In this document: positions 9,010 through 17,555 of the stretch, one piece after another
How positions within the stretch are numbered: position 1 is the first letter of the stretch
Layout: every line of letters begins with the position of its first letter
Translations under genes and position numbers: made by a program
Source: G963676095 sp963676095
GTDB lineage: Bacteria > Bacteroidota > Bacteroidia > Bacteroidales > Prolixibacteraceae
Assembly (NCBI GenBank): GCA_963676095.1
Contig: OY781040.1
Coordinates: 4,836,001-4,900,000 of the forward strand
Direction: 5' to 3'
Length of the DNA stretch: 64,000 nt
The notes under the pieces: model-generated
What the model saw: only the letters and a program-made list of their open reading frames with translations
The model's database searches: none
What the model was told of the DNA's origin: nothing

Positions 9010-9933
9010 TCATTCTCCTGCTGTTTTTTTGTTGATGATTTCAAAGACCTTCTCCATCGTTAGCCTTTTCCCAATGATATTTTTATCCCTGTCAAGAAGG
9101 AAAAGGATTGGGGTTTCCAGCACCCCGTAAAGAACACGGAAGTTAGTCCTGTTTGGCCGGTCCATCACGTTATGCCATTCGGTTATATTTTCCTGGCGGA
9201 TAAACTTTCTCCATTTATCCGGATCTGTCCCTGTATTGACAGCAACAATCGTCACACCTGACCGGGATAACTTTGACGCGTTTGAAACCAGTTCTTTTAC
9301 GAGATCTTTGCTCGCATCACTGGTAATATCATAAAATAGAAGAAGGGTATAATTACTTTGAAGCTGGTAGAGCTGAAATGATGTCCCTTCGTCTGTTTCC
9401 ATCCACAGGTTAAAAGCTTTGCTGCCAACAAGACAGGACTGGTTATATTCGTACTGTTTTTTGATTGTTTCCAGCCTTTTCTCCGGCAACCAGTCACAGC
9501 CAAACAGGTAGTAATTGCCAGCCAGCCAGATAAAAGCTTTTTCCATTTCCATGACTTTGCTTTCAGAGGTATATTGTATAAGAAAGTCGAGGACTGAATG
9601 TTTGACCGGTTCTGCCATTTCCCGGTGCAATAGCTCTTTCATGTAACTGATGACTGTGTCGGGTTGTTGCGGGATCAACCTGTTAAAGTAATAGTCCAGT
9701 TTTTCTGTAAGGAGGGACGTATTGGTCGTCTGAGGTACAAGAAAGTTTACATTGTCCCAGTAATGCCTCCTGAGATAATAAGACTTTGAGGTATCATCCA
9801 GTCCGGATGGGGATATTCCGGCGTTGGAATCCCCTGGATAATTTTGTGTTTTTATGATGAGTTGTGGATATGCTGACAGGCTGATGAATGTAGGTAAAAT
9901 AAGTGTTACAATTTCTGTTTTTATATTTTTCAT
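9010..9933 (-). CDS. DUF5106-like protein with thioredoxin fold lacking the CxxC motif
   Basis: This 307-residue protein with an N-terminal signal segment is predicted to be periplasmic. The N-terminal half (about 50-170) contains YLRRHYWDNVNF and helical blocks typical of the DUF5106 region found before AhpC/TSA-type domains in Bacteroidota. The C-terminal half (about 180-300) has a thioredoxin-like pattern: a YTLLLFYD strand, a VTIVAVNTG strand, and a cis-proline segment ETPILFLLDRDKNI. Where relatives have a Cys-x-x-Cys after the FxD motif, this protein reads ITSDASK with no cysteine, so thiol redox chemistry is unlikely. It may bind a ligand or partner instead. It is convergent with the GH78-like gene. 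Confidence 0.7.
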   Translation of the reverse strand: MKNIKTEIVTLILPTFISLSAYPQLIIKTQNYPGDSNAGISPSGLDDTSKSYYLRRHYWDNVNFLVPQTTNTSLLTEKLDYYFNRLIPQQPDTVISYMKELLHREMAEPVKHSVLDFLIQYTSESKVMEMEKAFIWLAGNYYLFGCDWLPEKRLETIKKQYEYNQSCLVGSKAFNLWMETDEGTSFQLYQLQSNYTLLLFYDITSDASKDLVKELVSNASKLSRSGVTIVAVNTGTDPDKWRKFIRQENITEWHNVMDRPNRTNFRVLYGVLETPILFLLDRDKNIIGKRLTMEKVFEIINKKTAGE

Positions 9934-10090
9934 TATAAGAAAAACTTATTTATGGTTTCTATTAAAAGATTTGTATTCGAAAAATGGTTGCGTTGTTTTG
10001 CGAAATAAGTTTGTTTCGGGCCATGAATACCGGTAAATAGTCCCTTATCGCGAAACGGATCGTCGTAAAAAGAGCTACATACCCGTATCT

Positions 10091-10133
10091 ATCCCGGTTT
10101 AAGCATTCTAAATTTTATTGCTTAATCCGGGAT
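10091..10133. repeat. 15-bp inverted repeat with one mismatch between two minus-strand genes
   Basis: The arms at 10091-10105 and 10119-10133 pair with one mismatch around a 13-base AT-rich loop. It lies downstream of the DUF72 gene and upstream of the thioredoxin-fold gene, both on the minus strand. No T-run follows on the minus strand. It may be a transcript-end hairpin of the DUF72 gene or a regulatory dyad. Confidence 0.35.
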
Positions 10134-10223
10134 TAGCCAATTAATAAAGTCATTTGCACATACTTCCTGTTGAAAAATTTTGGTTGTCCCCGAAACTGTT
10201 CGTCGCTACAGCTGAAGCAATGA

Positions 10224-11099
10224 CTATTCCAGTGTTTTTGGCATTTTTAGGTTCAGATTGAAACTTTTATTCATCTTTTCGATAAGATAGGCCGACAATA
10301 AAGGCGATTCTTTCTCTATATTTTGATGGACAAAGAAATAAACGTCTTTCAGTCCCTGGTCGATCCACCTTTCGAGCCTTTTTATCCAATCGTCCAGGCG
10401 TTCCCTGTCTCCCAGGGGATCGTTAGCCCCGACGTAACGGATGAAGGCCACAGGTGTGGTCAGGCGCATGTGTAACAGGTCACGCCGCCCGGCAGTATCG
10501 ACAAGTATATTGGTGACATTGTTTTTTTTGAACAGCGAGTATAGTTCAGCCGCAATCTTTTCATCGTTGAACCATTCGGAATTTCTCATTTCAACAGCCA
10601 GGGGAATAGCCTTTGGAAAATTTTCCACAAAACTGCCCAGCCGGTCCATGTTTTTATACCCGAAGTTGTCGTGTACCTGGAGAAAAACCATACCCAGTTT
10701 GGCTTCAAAGTTACTGATGTTGTCGCAATATTCTTCAACCAACTGCTGTACATCGTTCAGCCTTTTCCTGTGGCTGATCATTTGGTTTATTTTAGGAAAG
10801 AATTTGAACCCGTCAGGAGTTTTGTCCCGCCAGTTAATGATCTGCTCTGCCCCGAACATATTGTAAAATGTAGCATTCAGCTCAATTGAGTTAAATTGTG
10901 TGGCATAATAGGCCAACTCGTCTTTTGTTCCACGTGGATAGAAGTTTTTCAGGTCGGTCTTGTTCCATTTGGCACATCCGACGTATATTTCCAATGGCTT
11001 GTTTTTAGCACTGTTTTTTAATATTTCTGTGGTCTGTGGATGATCTCCCGGTAAGGAAAAATCGATACTTTCTGAATTGTTTACTTGTCCGAACTTCAT
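10224..11099 (-). CDS. DUF72 (YecE-like) family protein
   Basis: This 291-residue cytoplasmic protein has a TIM-barrel-type DUF72 domain spanning about residues 35-275. Diagnostic blocks are IYVGCAKW near the N-terminus, FYPRGTKDELAYYATQFNSIELNATFY, FKFFPKINQMISH, LAVEMRNSEWF and a C-terminal DVYFFVHQN. The biochemical role of DUF72 is not established. The first 30 residues before the domain are slightly longer than usual, and no better internal Met is evident. It stands alone, with a 564-base low-complexity gap upstream, so context gives no pathway. Confidence 0.85.
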   Translation of the reverse strand: MKFGQVNNSESIDFSLPGDHPQTTEILKNSAKNKPLEIYVGCAKWNKTDLKNFYPRGTKDELAYYATQFNSIELNATFYNMFGAEQIINWRDKTPDGFKFFPKINQMISHRKRLNDVQQLVEEYCDNISNFEAKLGMVFLQVHDNFGYKNMDRLGSFVENFPKAIPLAVEMRNSEWFNDEKIAAELYSLFKKNNVTNILVDTAGRRDLLHMRLTTPVAFIRYVGANDPLGDRERLDDWIKRLERWIDQGLKDVYFFVHQNIEKESPLLSAYLIEKMNKSFNLNLKMPKTLE

Positions 11100-11450
11100 T
11101 ATTTGTGTGTTTAAAATTCTAATTCTGCAAAATTAAGGAGTTGTGCGAAAAATATTGGTGCCTGCTGAAAAAATAGAACGTTCAGAAGCTAAGAATCGTT
11201 TCTGTTGTTACTGAACTGAACGCGAAGACATGAGATTGAACACATAGATACAAAAGATGGTTCCCTGGTCCTTGTTTCTGTTGTTTCTATGGTTAACATG
11301 GTTACTGTTGTTTGAGGCTACGCCGTTTGAAGGTTTGATACTTCGTTGTTTGATTACTAAACTGAACGCTAAGGCACGAAGACACAAAATAATGGTTGTT
11401 ATTGTTAATATAGTTCCTATTGTTGCTGATCGCAGGTTACTCTTTTCTTG

Positions 11451-11486
11451 CAATTCACCAACTCACCAATTCTCTAGTTCACAATG
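11451..11486. repeat. CTCACCA-type degenerate repeat, copy 1
   Basis: The segment reads as short ACTCACCA/ATTCACCA units and ends in AGTTCACAATG. A longer copy with the same ending is at 11601-11656. The units are 6-9 bases long and irregular, with no spacer structure. Confidence 0.5.
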
Positions 11487-11600
11487 TACCTATGCTCTCA
11501 GTCCCAACAGCGAAGCGTCGAACATTCTAACATTCAAACTTTAAAACATCTATTGCTCCTGTTCCTATTGTTCTTGGATCTAATTCTATCATTCCTTCAT

Positions 11601-11656
11601 TCACTCATCCACCAACTCGCCAACTCACCAGTTCACCAACTCACCAGTTCACAATG
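11601..11656. repeat. CTCACCA-type degenerate repeat, copy 2
   Basis: Successive CAACTCGC, CAACTCACCAGTT and CACCAACTCACCAGTT units end in the same AGTTCACAATG as copy 1. It lies just before the 3' end of the minus-strand S9 peptidase gene. Confidence 0.5.
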
Positions 11657-11663
11657 CTCCTGT

Positions 11664-13739
11664 CTATTTCTCTTTGAAGGCCTGATTTTTAACCATCTTT
11701 TCAACATCATAAGGTGCAGTACCTCCGCCCAGGTAACGGTGGAACCAGTCAAGGTGGGCATCGTAATATAGCGGCATGGATTTGACCATATCGGGCCAGT
11801 GCCCGTCATTTTTCAGGATGATCAGACGTGACGGGATACCCAGCGTCTGTAAGGTCGTAAAATACTGGATGCTTTGAGTATAAGGGACCCTGAAATCGAG
11901 CTGGCCGGTAATGACCAGTGTTGGCGTTGAAAAGCTGGCAGCATAGTGTGATGGCGAAAATTTACTGTAAAGATCAGAATTCCATGGTTGCCCTTCCAGC
12001 TCAAAGTTCGGGAACCAGAGTTCTTCGGTCGATCCCCACATGGAGCGCAGGTCGTAAACGCCCATCATGGAAGCCAGGCATTTGAACCGTTTGGTATGCC
12101 CCTGGAACCAATCCATCATGTAGCCCCCGTACGACCATCCCATCGCACCCATCCGGGTTGAATCGACATAAGAAAGTCCCGCAAGCTTATCCGTCACTTT
12201 CATCAAGTCTTCAAAAACTTTTCCTCCCCAGTCGCCTGATATTTCGCGTGTAAAAGCCTGTCCGTAACCGGTCGAGCCATGCGGGTTTGCATAGGCCACT
12301 ACATAACCCGCACCCGGGTATACCTGCCAGTCGCCTCGGAACGAATCCATCCATTGCCCCTGCGGGCCTCCGTGCACGTTAAGAATAAGCGGGTATTTTT
12401 TTGATGGATCGAAATTATGCGGCTTTACAATAAAGACTTCTATCTTTTTCTGGTCTGTCCCGGTAACCCACATGGTATCTGCCGGACGTATATCTACGGT
12501 ATTTGTGATTTCCCGGTTGAGGTCCGTAAGTTGTATGATACTGTTATCCTTGAGCCTCATCCTGTACAGTTCTGATGGTTTACCGGCCGAGTTGGCCATA
12601 TAGTATAAATACCCGTTCTGATCCAGATCGAACCCGGAGACTGATTTTGCACCGGTTACGGGAGTGATATCTCCTGTTCTAATGTCGATCCGGTAAACAG
12701 GCTGATGCCCCTCTTCCTCGGTTAGGTAAAAAACAGACTTTGAATCCCCTGTCCACCTGAAATCGTCGATCCAATTGTCTGATTTTTCTGTAATCGTTCT
12801 GGATTTTCCCGTATTGCGGTCGTACAGGGCAATGTGGAACAGGTCCGATTCATATCCCGGAACAATCTGTTTCCTGTAAGCAATATATTTTCCGTCAGGG
12901 GAATAAACAGGCCATCCGTCCCAGGCTTCATTGTCCCGGGTTATATTGACTGCTTCTCCCCCGGAAACTGGTACAAGAAAAAGATCGGAATTGGTCGATG
13001 CTTCCGGGTGCCCGTCATGATTCGAAACGTAACAAATTTCTTTGCTGTCGGGAGAGAAACTGTAGCCGGTGCCCCCGCCAAGCATGAAGGTTGGAGAGAC
13101 ATATTTACCGGGGGTAATATCGGTATAACTTCCAGCTTTTGTATCATAAACAATAATATGTGAGTACTTTCCGGCAGCGTATTCAGTCCAGTGACGGAAC
13201 AAAAGATTGTCGGCGAGGTAGGCCTGCACCGGTCCGTTGTTTGCCAGTGAATCCGTTCTCGCATTACATTTGCTGTCAGCACCGCATTCCGGGTAAACAT
13301 CTGCCGAAAAAGCAATATACCGGTCGTTCGGTGAGAGCACAGGCTCGCTTATCCCCATCGAGAAATCGGTCACCCGGATCATTTTGTCGTCAGCAAAAGT
13401 GTATTTGTAAACCTGTGGGGCCCCGGTTTCTGTCGATACGAAATATAACGATTGGCTATCGCTTCCCCAGAACGGGCTGTAATTACTTTTGTCGTTATGC
13501 GTAATCTGTTTTTTGTTCTGCCCGTCGGGGGACATCACGAAGATATCAGTAACCGAGGTGCCTTTGGGAAGATCGTAATTGGTCACGGTGAAGGCCACAT
13601 GGTTGCCGTCGGGCGAGACAGCAGGCACTCCCGGGTAGTGGATTTTATACAGGTCATCGATCGTGAAAGCCTTTTTTTGAGAAAACGCACTTTCTGTAAT
13701 CAAAAGAAAGGCAAGGATAAAAAGGAAAAAATGCTTCAT
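11664..13739 (-). CDS. S9 family serine peptidase, dipeptidyl-peptidase 5-like
   Basis: This 691-residue exported peptidase has an N-terminal signal peptide ending near AFSQ. A seven-bladed beta-propeller (about 30-430) shows repeated SPDG and SPNDRYIAF TolB-like blades. A C-terminal alpha/beta hydrolase domain (about 440-675) carries the catalytic Ser536 in GWSYGGYM, Asp615 in TGQLDFRVPY and His647 in NDGHWPD. The propeller segment LADNLLFRHWTEYAAGK resembles DPP5-type enzymes of Bacteroidota, which release dipeptides from peptides in the periplasm. Substrate preference is inferred from that resemblance only. The gene is monocistronic by appearance and not linked to the PULs. Confidence 0.88.
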   Translation of the reverse strand: MKHFFLFILAFLLITESAFSQKKAFTIDDLYKIHYPGVPAVSPDGNHVAFTVTNYDLPKGTSVTDIFVMSPDGQNKKQITHNDKSNYSPFWGSDSQSLYFVSTETGAPQVYKYTFADDKMIRVTDFSMGISEPVLSPNDRYIAFSADVYPECGADSKCNARTDSLANNGPVQAYLADNLLFRHWTEYAAGKYSHIIVYDTKAGSYTDITPGKYVSPTFMLGGGTGYSFSPDSKEICYVSNHDGHPEASTNSDLFLVPVSGGEAVNITRDNEAWDGWPVYSPDGKYIAYRKQIVPGYESDLFHIALYDRNTGKSRTITEKSDNWIDDFRWTGDSKSVFYLTEEEGHQPVYRIDIRTGDITPVTGAKSVSGFDLDQNGYLYYMANSAGKPSELYRMRLKDNSIIQLTDLNREITNTVDIRPADTMWVTGTDQKKIEVFIVKPHNFDPSKKYPLILNVHGGPQGQWMDSFRGDWQVYPGAGYVVAYANPHGSTGYGQAFTREISGDWGGKVFEDLMKVTDKLAGLSYVDSTRMGAMGWSYGGYMMDWFQGHTKRFKCLASMMGVYDLRSMWGSTEELWFPNFELEGQPWNSDLYSKFSPSHYAASFSTPTLVITGQLDFRVPYTQSIQYFTTLQTLGIPSRLIILKNDGHWPDMVKSMPLYYDAHLDWFHRYLGGGTAPYDVEKMVKNQAFKEK

Positions 13740-14100
13740 CTTTTGTACTCTTTATTTTTATTTTATACTTAACATTTGCAAAAGCATGTGCAATTCAAAA
13801 TTTTCATTGTATTCCGGTCCGGACTTCCAGGTCGGACAATTTTGGCCTGTAGGTTTGCTTTATTATACGGAGCCTTGAAATCGGTGATCGTTAGGCGTAA
13901 TGATCATCAACTTTTAGCAAGCCTAAAATTAACGGCACTTAATGATAAAACAACTGACTTCTGTCAGTGGTTTTTCAGGAAGACCATTTCTTTTTTCTTT
14001 TCCCGGTTTCTTTTATCCTTTCCGATCCTCTCTGCTCTGCACTTTAAGGCCCGCATTGTTCAGAAGCTACTTGACTTTGTCAATCCGTTCTGCCTTCTTC
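13740..14100. other. Intergenic region, no supported feature
   Basis: This 361-base gap lies upstream of the S9 peptidase gene and downstream of the EndoQ-UvrD gene, both on the minus strand. I see no clear hairpin terminator and no convincing promoter. A 119-codon open frame on the plus strand (13776-14135) has no recognisable domain and runs into the helicase gene antisense, so it is not called. Confidence 0.5.
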
Positions 14101-17100
14101 CTAAAAAAGAGACAACTGGTTGCCTTTTTCAGTAACGTTTTTCTTATTTGTCTTTTCAGATAGGTTAACTTCGTCCTTCAAATCTGCAGATATCTCAGCT
14201 ATGAAACGGGACGGATGGCACAGGTCTTCTTTGCCGTAGCGGAATCTTTTTTCCGAATATGTCAGGTAGAGGATATCCTTTGCCCTTGTCATGGCCACAT
14301 AAAACAGACGCCTCTCTTCTTCCAGATCTGAGTCTTTCCGTAACAGGGGAGTGGTTCCTTCTTCAGCTCCGGCAATGAATACGACGGGAAATTCAAGTCC
14401 TTTAGCCGCGTGAAAGGTCATCAGGTGAACGCCCTGTCCCTGGTGCCGTCCTGTATCCGTATAATTGTTCAGGCAATTGTCATTGATAAACTGTCTGAGG
14501 TCGTTTCCTGATTCTTCTGCCAGGGACAGGATGATTTCCTTTTTTAGCAATTGCTCCTCATTCAATTCCGGATCAGGAAGAAATATATTGAATGCTTCCT
14601 GTATTATGCTTTTTACATCCGTCTCTTTTTGCTGCTCTGACAATTTCCGGTAATTATTTTTCCATTTCCCGTAGCTTTTTTCTGCCTCAGGGGAAATGTC
14701 TTCAGGCAATGTCGCGTCTGTCCATCCGGATGATTTCTCATATAGTACAGACAGGAGTGACCGGATGTTCTCCTGTTTCCATCCATTGAGACGGTTAAGT
14801 ATCCCTTCCAGCGCGATGAGATCGTCCTGTTGAAGTATAACCCTTAGTGCATTGGATATGAGATCGAAAGGTTTACTTGTAAGGAAAGAGGTCCCGTCAC
14901 CAGGGATTACCGGGATGTTGGCCTTTTTTAAATGAGGTAATAGGTCCCGGCCGGCTTGCCTTGTGCGGCAGAGTACCGCAATATCGGCAAAGGCGTAATC
15001 CCCTTCATCATAGGCTGTCCCGCCTGACAGCAAATGAAACCCTCCGACTTTTTTCTCGATTTCTGAAGCGATAAAACCGGCTTCCTTCTCCGGATTGCTA
15101 GCATGGCAGGTCCGTATGCGTTGCCTGCCGCCACGTGCAGGTTGAAGGACAATCCCGCTTCGCAGGTTATTGTTCGAGATAAGTTGTCCGGCAGCTTTCA
15201 GTACAGATGGGACCGACCGGTAGTTTTCCTTCAGGCTGATTTCTTTGGGATGAAAATCTTCTGAAAAGCGGAAGAACAGTTTTACATCCGATCCTCTGAA
15301 ACCATAAATGGCCTGATCGGGATCTCCGATAACCAGCAGGTTCTTGCCCAGCCCAAGCATGCTGACAAACTCGTATTGCATGGCATTGATATCCTGAAAT
15401 TCATCGACACACAGGGACCTGATCCCGGAACGCTGCCCCTCTAATTGTTCCGGCTGTTGCTGCCATAAGCGGACAAGCTCCCCGATGATATCAGAAAGAT
15501 CGATTGCTCCCTGGCTCCTGACATATTGCCTGTATCTGGCTGCATAATCAAGGAGCGGTCCTTCTCCCGTATCTTTTCCCAGTTCAAAGAATCTTCCCAA
15601 TGACTGAGATAACTGTTTACACTTTTGCTCTTCAAGTTCGGGGAAAAGGATCCTGATGATGGACAACCTGCTGTTTTCATCATAAACTGTTGTTATATCC
15701 GGGTAATGTTCACGGAGCATATTGAAGGCAATTGAGTGAAAGGTTCCTGCGTTGACCTGTTGTATTCCCTCCCCGGAAAGTTTGGACAATCTTTCCCTGA
15801 TTTCTTTTGCAGCCTTGTTTGTGAAGGTAATTGCAATGACCTCCTGGGGAGCGGCCTGCCCGCTGGTCACTTGCTGACTGATCCATTGGATAAGTGTGCT
15901 GGTTTTTCCGGTTCCTGGTCCCGCTTTTACAAGGACGGCCCCGGATAGGGTATCCCTGACTTCCTGCTGGGCCTCATTCAGCCTTTTGGCCTTATAAGCA
16001 ACTTCCGGTTCCCTGATCTTTTCGTCTTCCTTCTTTTTTATATTATTGGGAAGCCTGTCTTTTTTTACAGGTGCGGGGGCAGTCCCGAAAAGATGAAGCT
16101 GACCGGAAAGCTTTGCAAGTTCCCCCTCTTCAAAGATCCGGATTACTCCATACACACCGTCATATCCGGCCTGAGGGTTTACGTTGCCCGAACGCATCCG
16201 TCGGATGGCTTCGGCCAGTACCGGTTCGCCGTACCGCTTTATGTCTTCTACCGGAGCATCGTTTAACAGGGTAAATTCATTTCCGAATGCAGAAATGGCC
16301 TGCTGGTAAGCCTGCATCACCGTTTTGCTTTCCGGGCCTGAGCCTTTCAGCTCGGCCAGGACCTCCGGCAGGGGAATGATATACCGGAACCCGGCTGCCG
16401 ATTCCGGTTTATGAGGCTCTGTCCGGTCAGAGAGTGTTTCCACCCGGTTAAGGACGCCGATCGTTAAAGGTTTCCCGCACACCGGGCAGATTCCCCTGTT
16501 TTGGATACTCTCTTCCGGAGAAAGGATCACCCCGCAATTACGGTGCCCGTCAAGGTGGTATTTTCCTTCTTCCGGAAAAAATTCGTAGGTGCCAAGAAAT
16601 CCCTTCTGTGTTTTTAGTGCGTTGAAAAGCCCGTCATAACTGCATTCTGTATCGAAAAGGTTTGCCTCTCTTCCCAATTTTTGGGGAGAATGGGCATCCG
16701 AGTTGGAAATAAGCGTGAAGCGGTCCAGTGCGCTCCATTTCCAGTTCATTGCCGGGTCAGAAGACAGCCCTGTTTCGATCGCGAAAACATGGCTGCTGAG
16801 ATCCCGGAAACATTCGTCGATGCTGTCGTATCCACCTTTTGATCCCAATGTGGAAAACCACGGGGTCCAGACATGGGCCGGTACAAGATAAGCCCGGTCT
16901 GAGCATTCTGTTACGATCTCCAGCAGGTCGCGGGATGGCAGTCCAAGTATTGGCCGGCCGTCGGCATTCAGGTTCCCGATGGCCGACAACCGGGCGTTAA
17001 TCCTGGAAACAGTCTCAAAGTCGGGGGCATAAACAAGGTTGTGGTTTTTCCTGACTTTGTCCCCGTATTTATAAATGGAACTGATTTCGGAGGAAAGACA

Positions 17101-17361
17101 AAACCGGACTTCTTTATCGTGAACTTTTGCACCAGGCAGGGCAATATCTGCCGGTGGATTTTTGAGCCTGAAAAGACCTGATCCGTCCGGTTCCAGTTTT
17201 TCTTTGAGTTCGCTGAACCATTTGGGATGCGTGAAATCACCTGTTCCTACAACCTGTATCCCTTTTATCCGTGCCCACTGGTAGAGCGATTCCAGGTTGA
17301 GGTTTTTACTGGTAGCCCTGGAATAATGAGAATGTACGTGAAGATCTGCAATATAAAACAT
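14101..17361 (-). CDS. EndoQ-like PHP endonuclease fused to UvrD/Rep-type DNA helicase
   Basis: This protein has 1086 residues from the preferred Met, which gives the family-like start MFYIADLHVHSHYS; an upstream in-frame ATG at 17394 would add 11 residues. Residues 1-420 match the PHP-domain family of endonuclease Q (cuts 5' of deaminated bases): D6-x-H8-x-H10, D42/H45 in TGDFTHP, E92 in SSEIS, H163 in PAHVWTPW, D222-x-H224 in NSDAH. A zinc-ribbon-like segment follows (C276, C292, C295 plus nearby His). From about 460 on is an SF1 helicase: Walker A AGPGTGKT (480-487), DEFQD (653-657), GDPDQAIYGFRG, a LKENYRS motif, TFHAAKGLEFPVVF and FYVAMTRAKD. Likely role: recognise and nick damaged DNA, then unwind from the nick. 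The coupling is inference. Confidence 0.88.
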   Translation of the reverse strand: MFYIADLHVHSHYSRATSKNLNLESLYQWARIKGIQVVGTGDFTHPKWFSELKEKLEPDGSGLFRLKNPPADIALPGAKVHDKEVRFCLSSEISSIYKYGDKVRKNHNLVYAPDFETVSRINARLSAIGNLNADGRPILGLPSRDLLEIVTECSDRAYLVPAHVWTPWFSTLGSKGGYDSIDECFRDLSSHVFAIETGLSSDPAMNWKWSALDRFTLISNSDAHSPQKLGREANLFDTECSYDGLFNALKTQKGFLGTYEFFPEEGKYHLDGHRNCGVILSPEESIQNRGICPVCGKPLTIGVLNRVETLSDRTEPHKPESAAGFRYIIPLPEVLAELKGSGPESKTVMQAYQQAISAFGNEFTLLNDAPVEDIKRYGEPVLAEAIRRMRSGNVNPQAGYDGVYGVIRIFEEGELAKLSGQLHLFGTAPAPVKKDRLPNNIKKKEDEKIREPEVAYKAKRLNEAQQEVRDTLSGAVLVKAGPGTGKTSTLIQWISQQVTSGQAAPQEVIAITFTNKAAKEIRERLSKLSGEGIQQVNAGTFHSIAFNMLREHYPDITTVYDENSRLSIIRILFPELEEQKCKQLSQSLGRFFELGKDTGEGPLLDYAARYRQYVRSQGAIDLSDIIGELVRLWQQQPEQLEGQRSGIRSLCVDEFQDINAMQYEFVSMLGLGKNLLVIGDPDQAIYGFRGSDVKLFFRFSEDFHPKEISLKENYRSVPSVLKAAGQLISNNNLRSGIVLQPARGGRQRIRTCHASNPEKEAGFIASEIEKKVGGFHLLSGGTAYDEGDYAFADIAVLCRTRQAGRDLLPHLKKANIPVIPGDGTSFLTSKPFDLISNALRVILQQDDLIALEGILNRLNGWKQENIRSLLSVLYEKSSGWTDATLPEDISPEAEKSYGKWKNNYRKLSEQQKETDVKSIIQEAFNIFLPDPELNEEQLLKKEIILSLAEESGNDLRQFINDNCLNNYTDTGRHQGQGVHLMTFHAAKGLEFPVVFIAGAEEGTTPLLRKDSDLEEERRLFYVAMTRAKDILYLTYSEKRFRYGKEDLCHPSRFIAEISADLKDEVNLSEKTNKKNVTEKGNQLSLF

Positions 17362-17555
17362 GTCCTGTATATTTTTGTCTATGGAACAGGCCATTAGGAG
17401 AAATTCCGACCAGGCCGGCCCCCTGTTTCATTTCTGTTTTCAGGAGCATGAAGTTAGGTCTTTTTATGTTTGCGCATGTAAAAAGGATAAAAATTAAATA
17501 TATCGTTACAGTCACAGCGATTGTGATTCGCCGGGACTGTAACCGGAAATAGGTA

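Larger units (their letters stand above)
11100..11663. other. Low-complexity, repeat-rich intergenic region without a convincing gene
   Basis: This gap separates the DUF72 and S9 peptidase genes. It contains GTT/TTG-rich stretches, two related CTGAACGC(T/G)AAG-type segments near 11215 and 11360, and two copies of a degenerate CTCACCA-type array (11451-11486 and 11601-11656) that both end in AGTTCACAATG. Small open frames across it show runs of low-complexity residues and no domain. It looks like non-coding repeat debris. Confidence 0.6.

Noticed and set aside
11451..11656. Possible CRISPR-like array from CTCACCA units
   Set aside because: Units are 6-9 bases, irregular and without unique spacers; no cas genes are present.
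11257..11771. Small plus-strand open frames in the 11.1-11.7 kb gap
   Set aside because: They read through the low-complexity repeats, giving runs of Leu, Thr and Ser without a plausible fold.
13776..14135. 119-codon plus-strand open frame in the gap between S9 peptidase and EndoQ-UvrD genes
   Set aside because: No domain, no promoter or start signal, and its 3' end runs antisense into the helicase gene.
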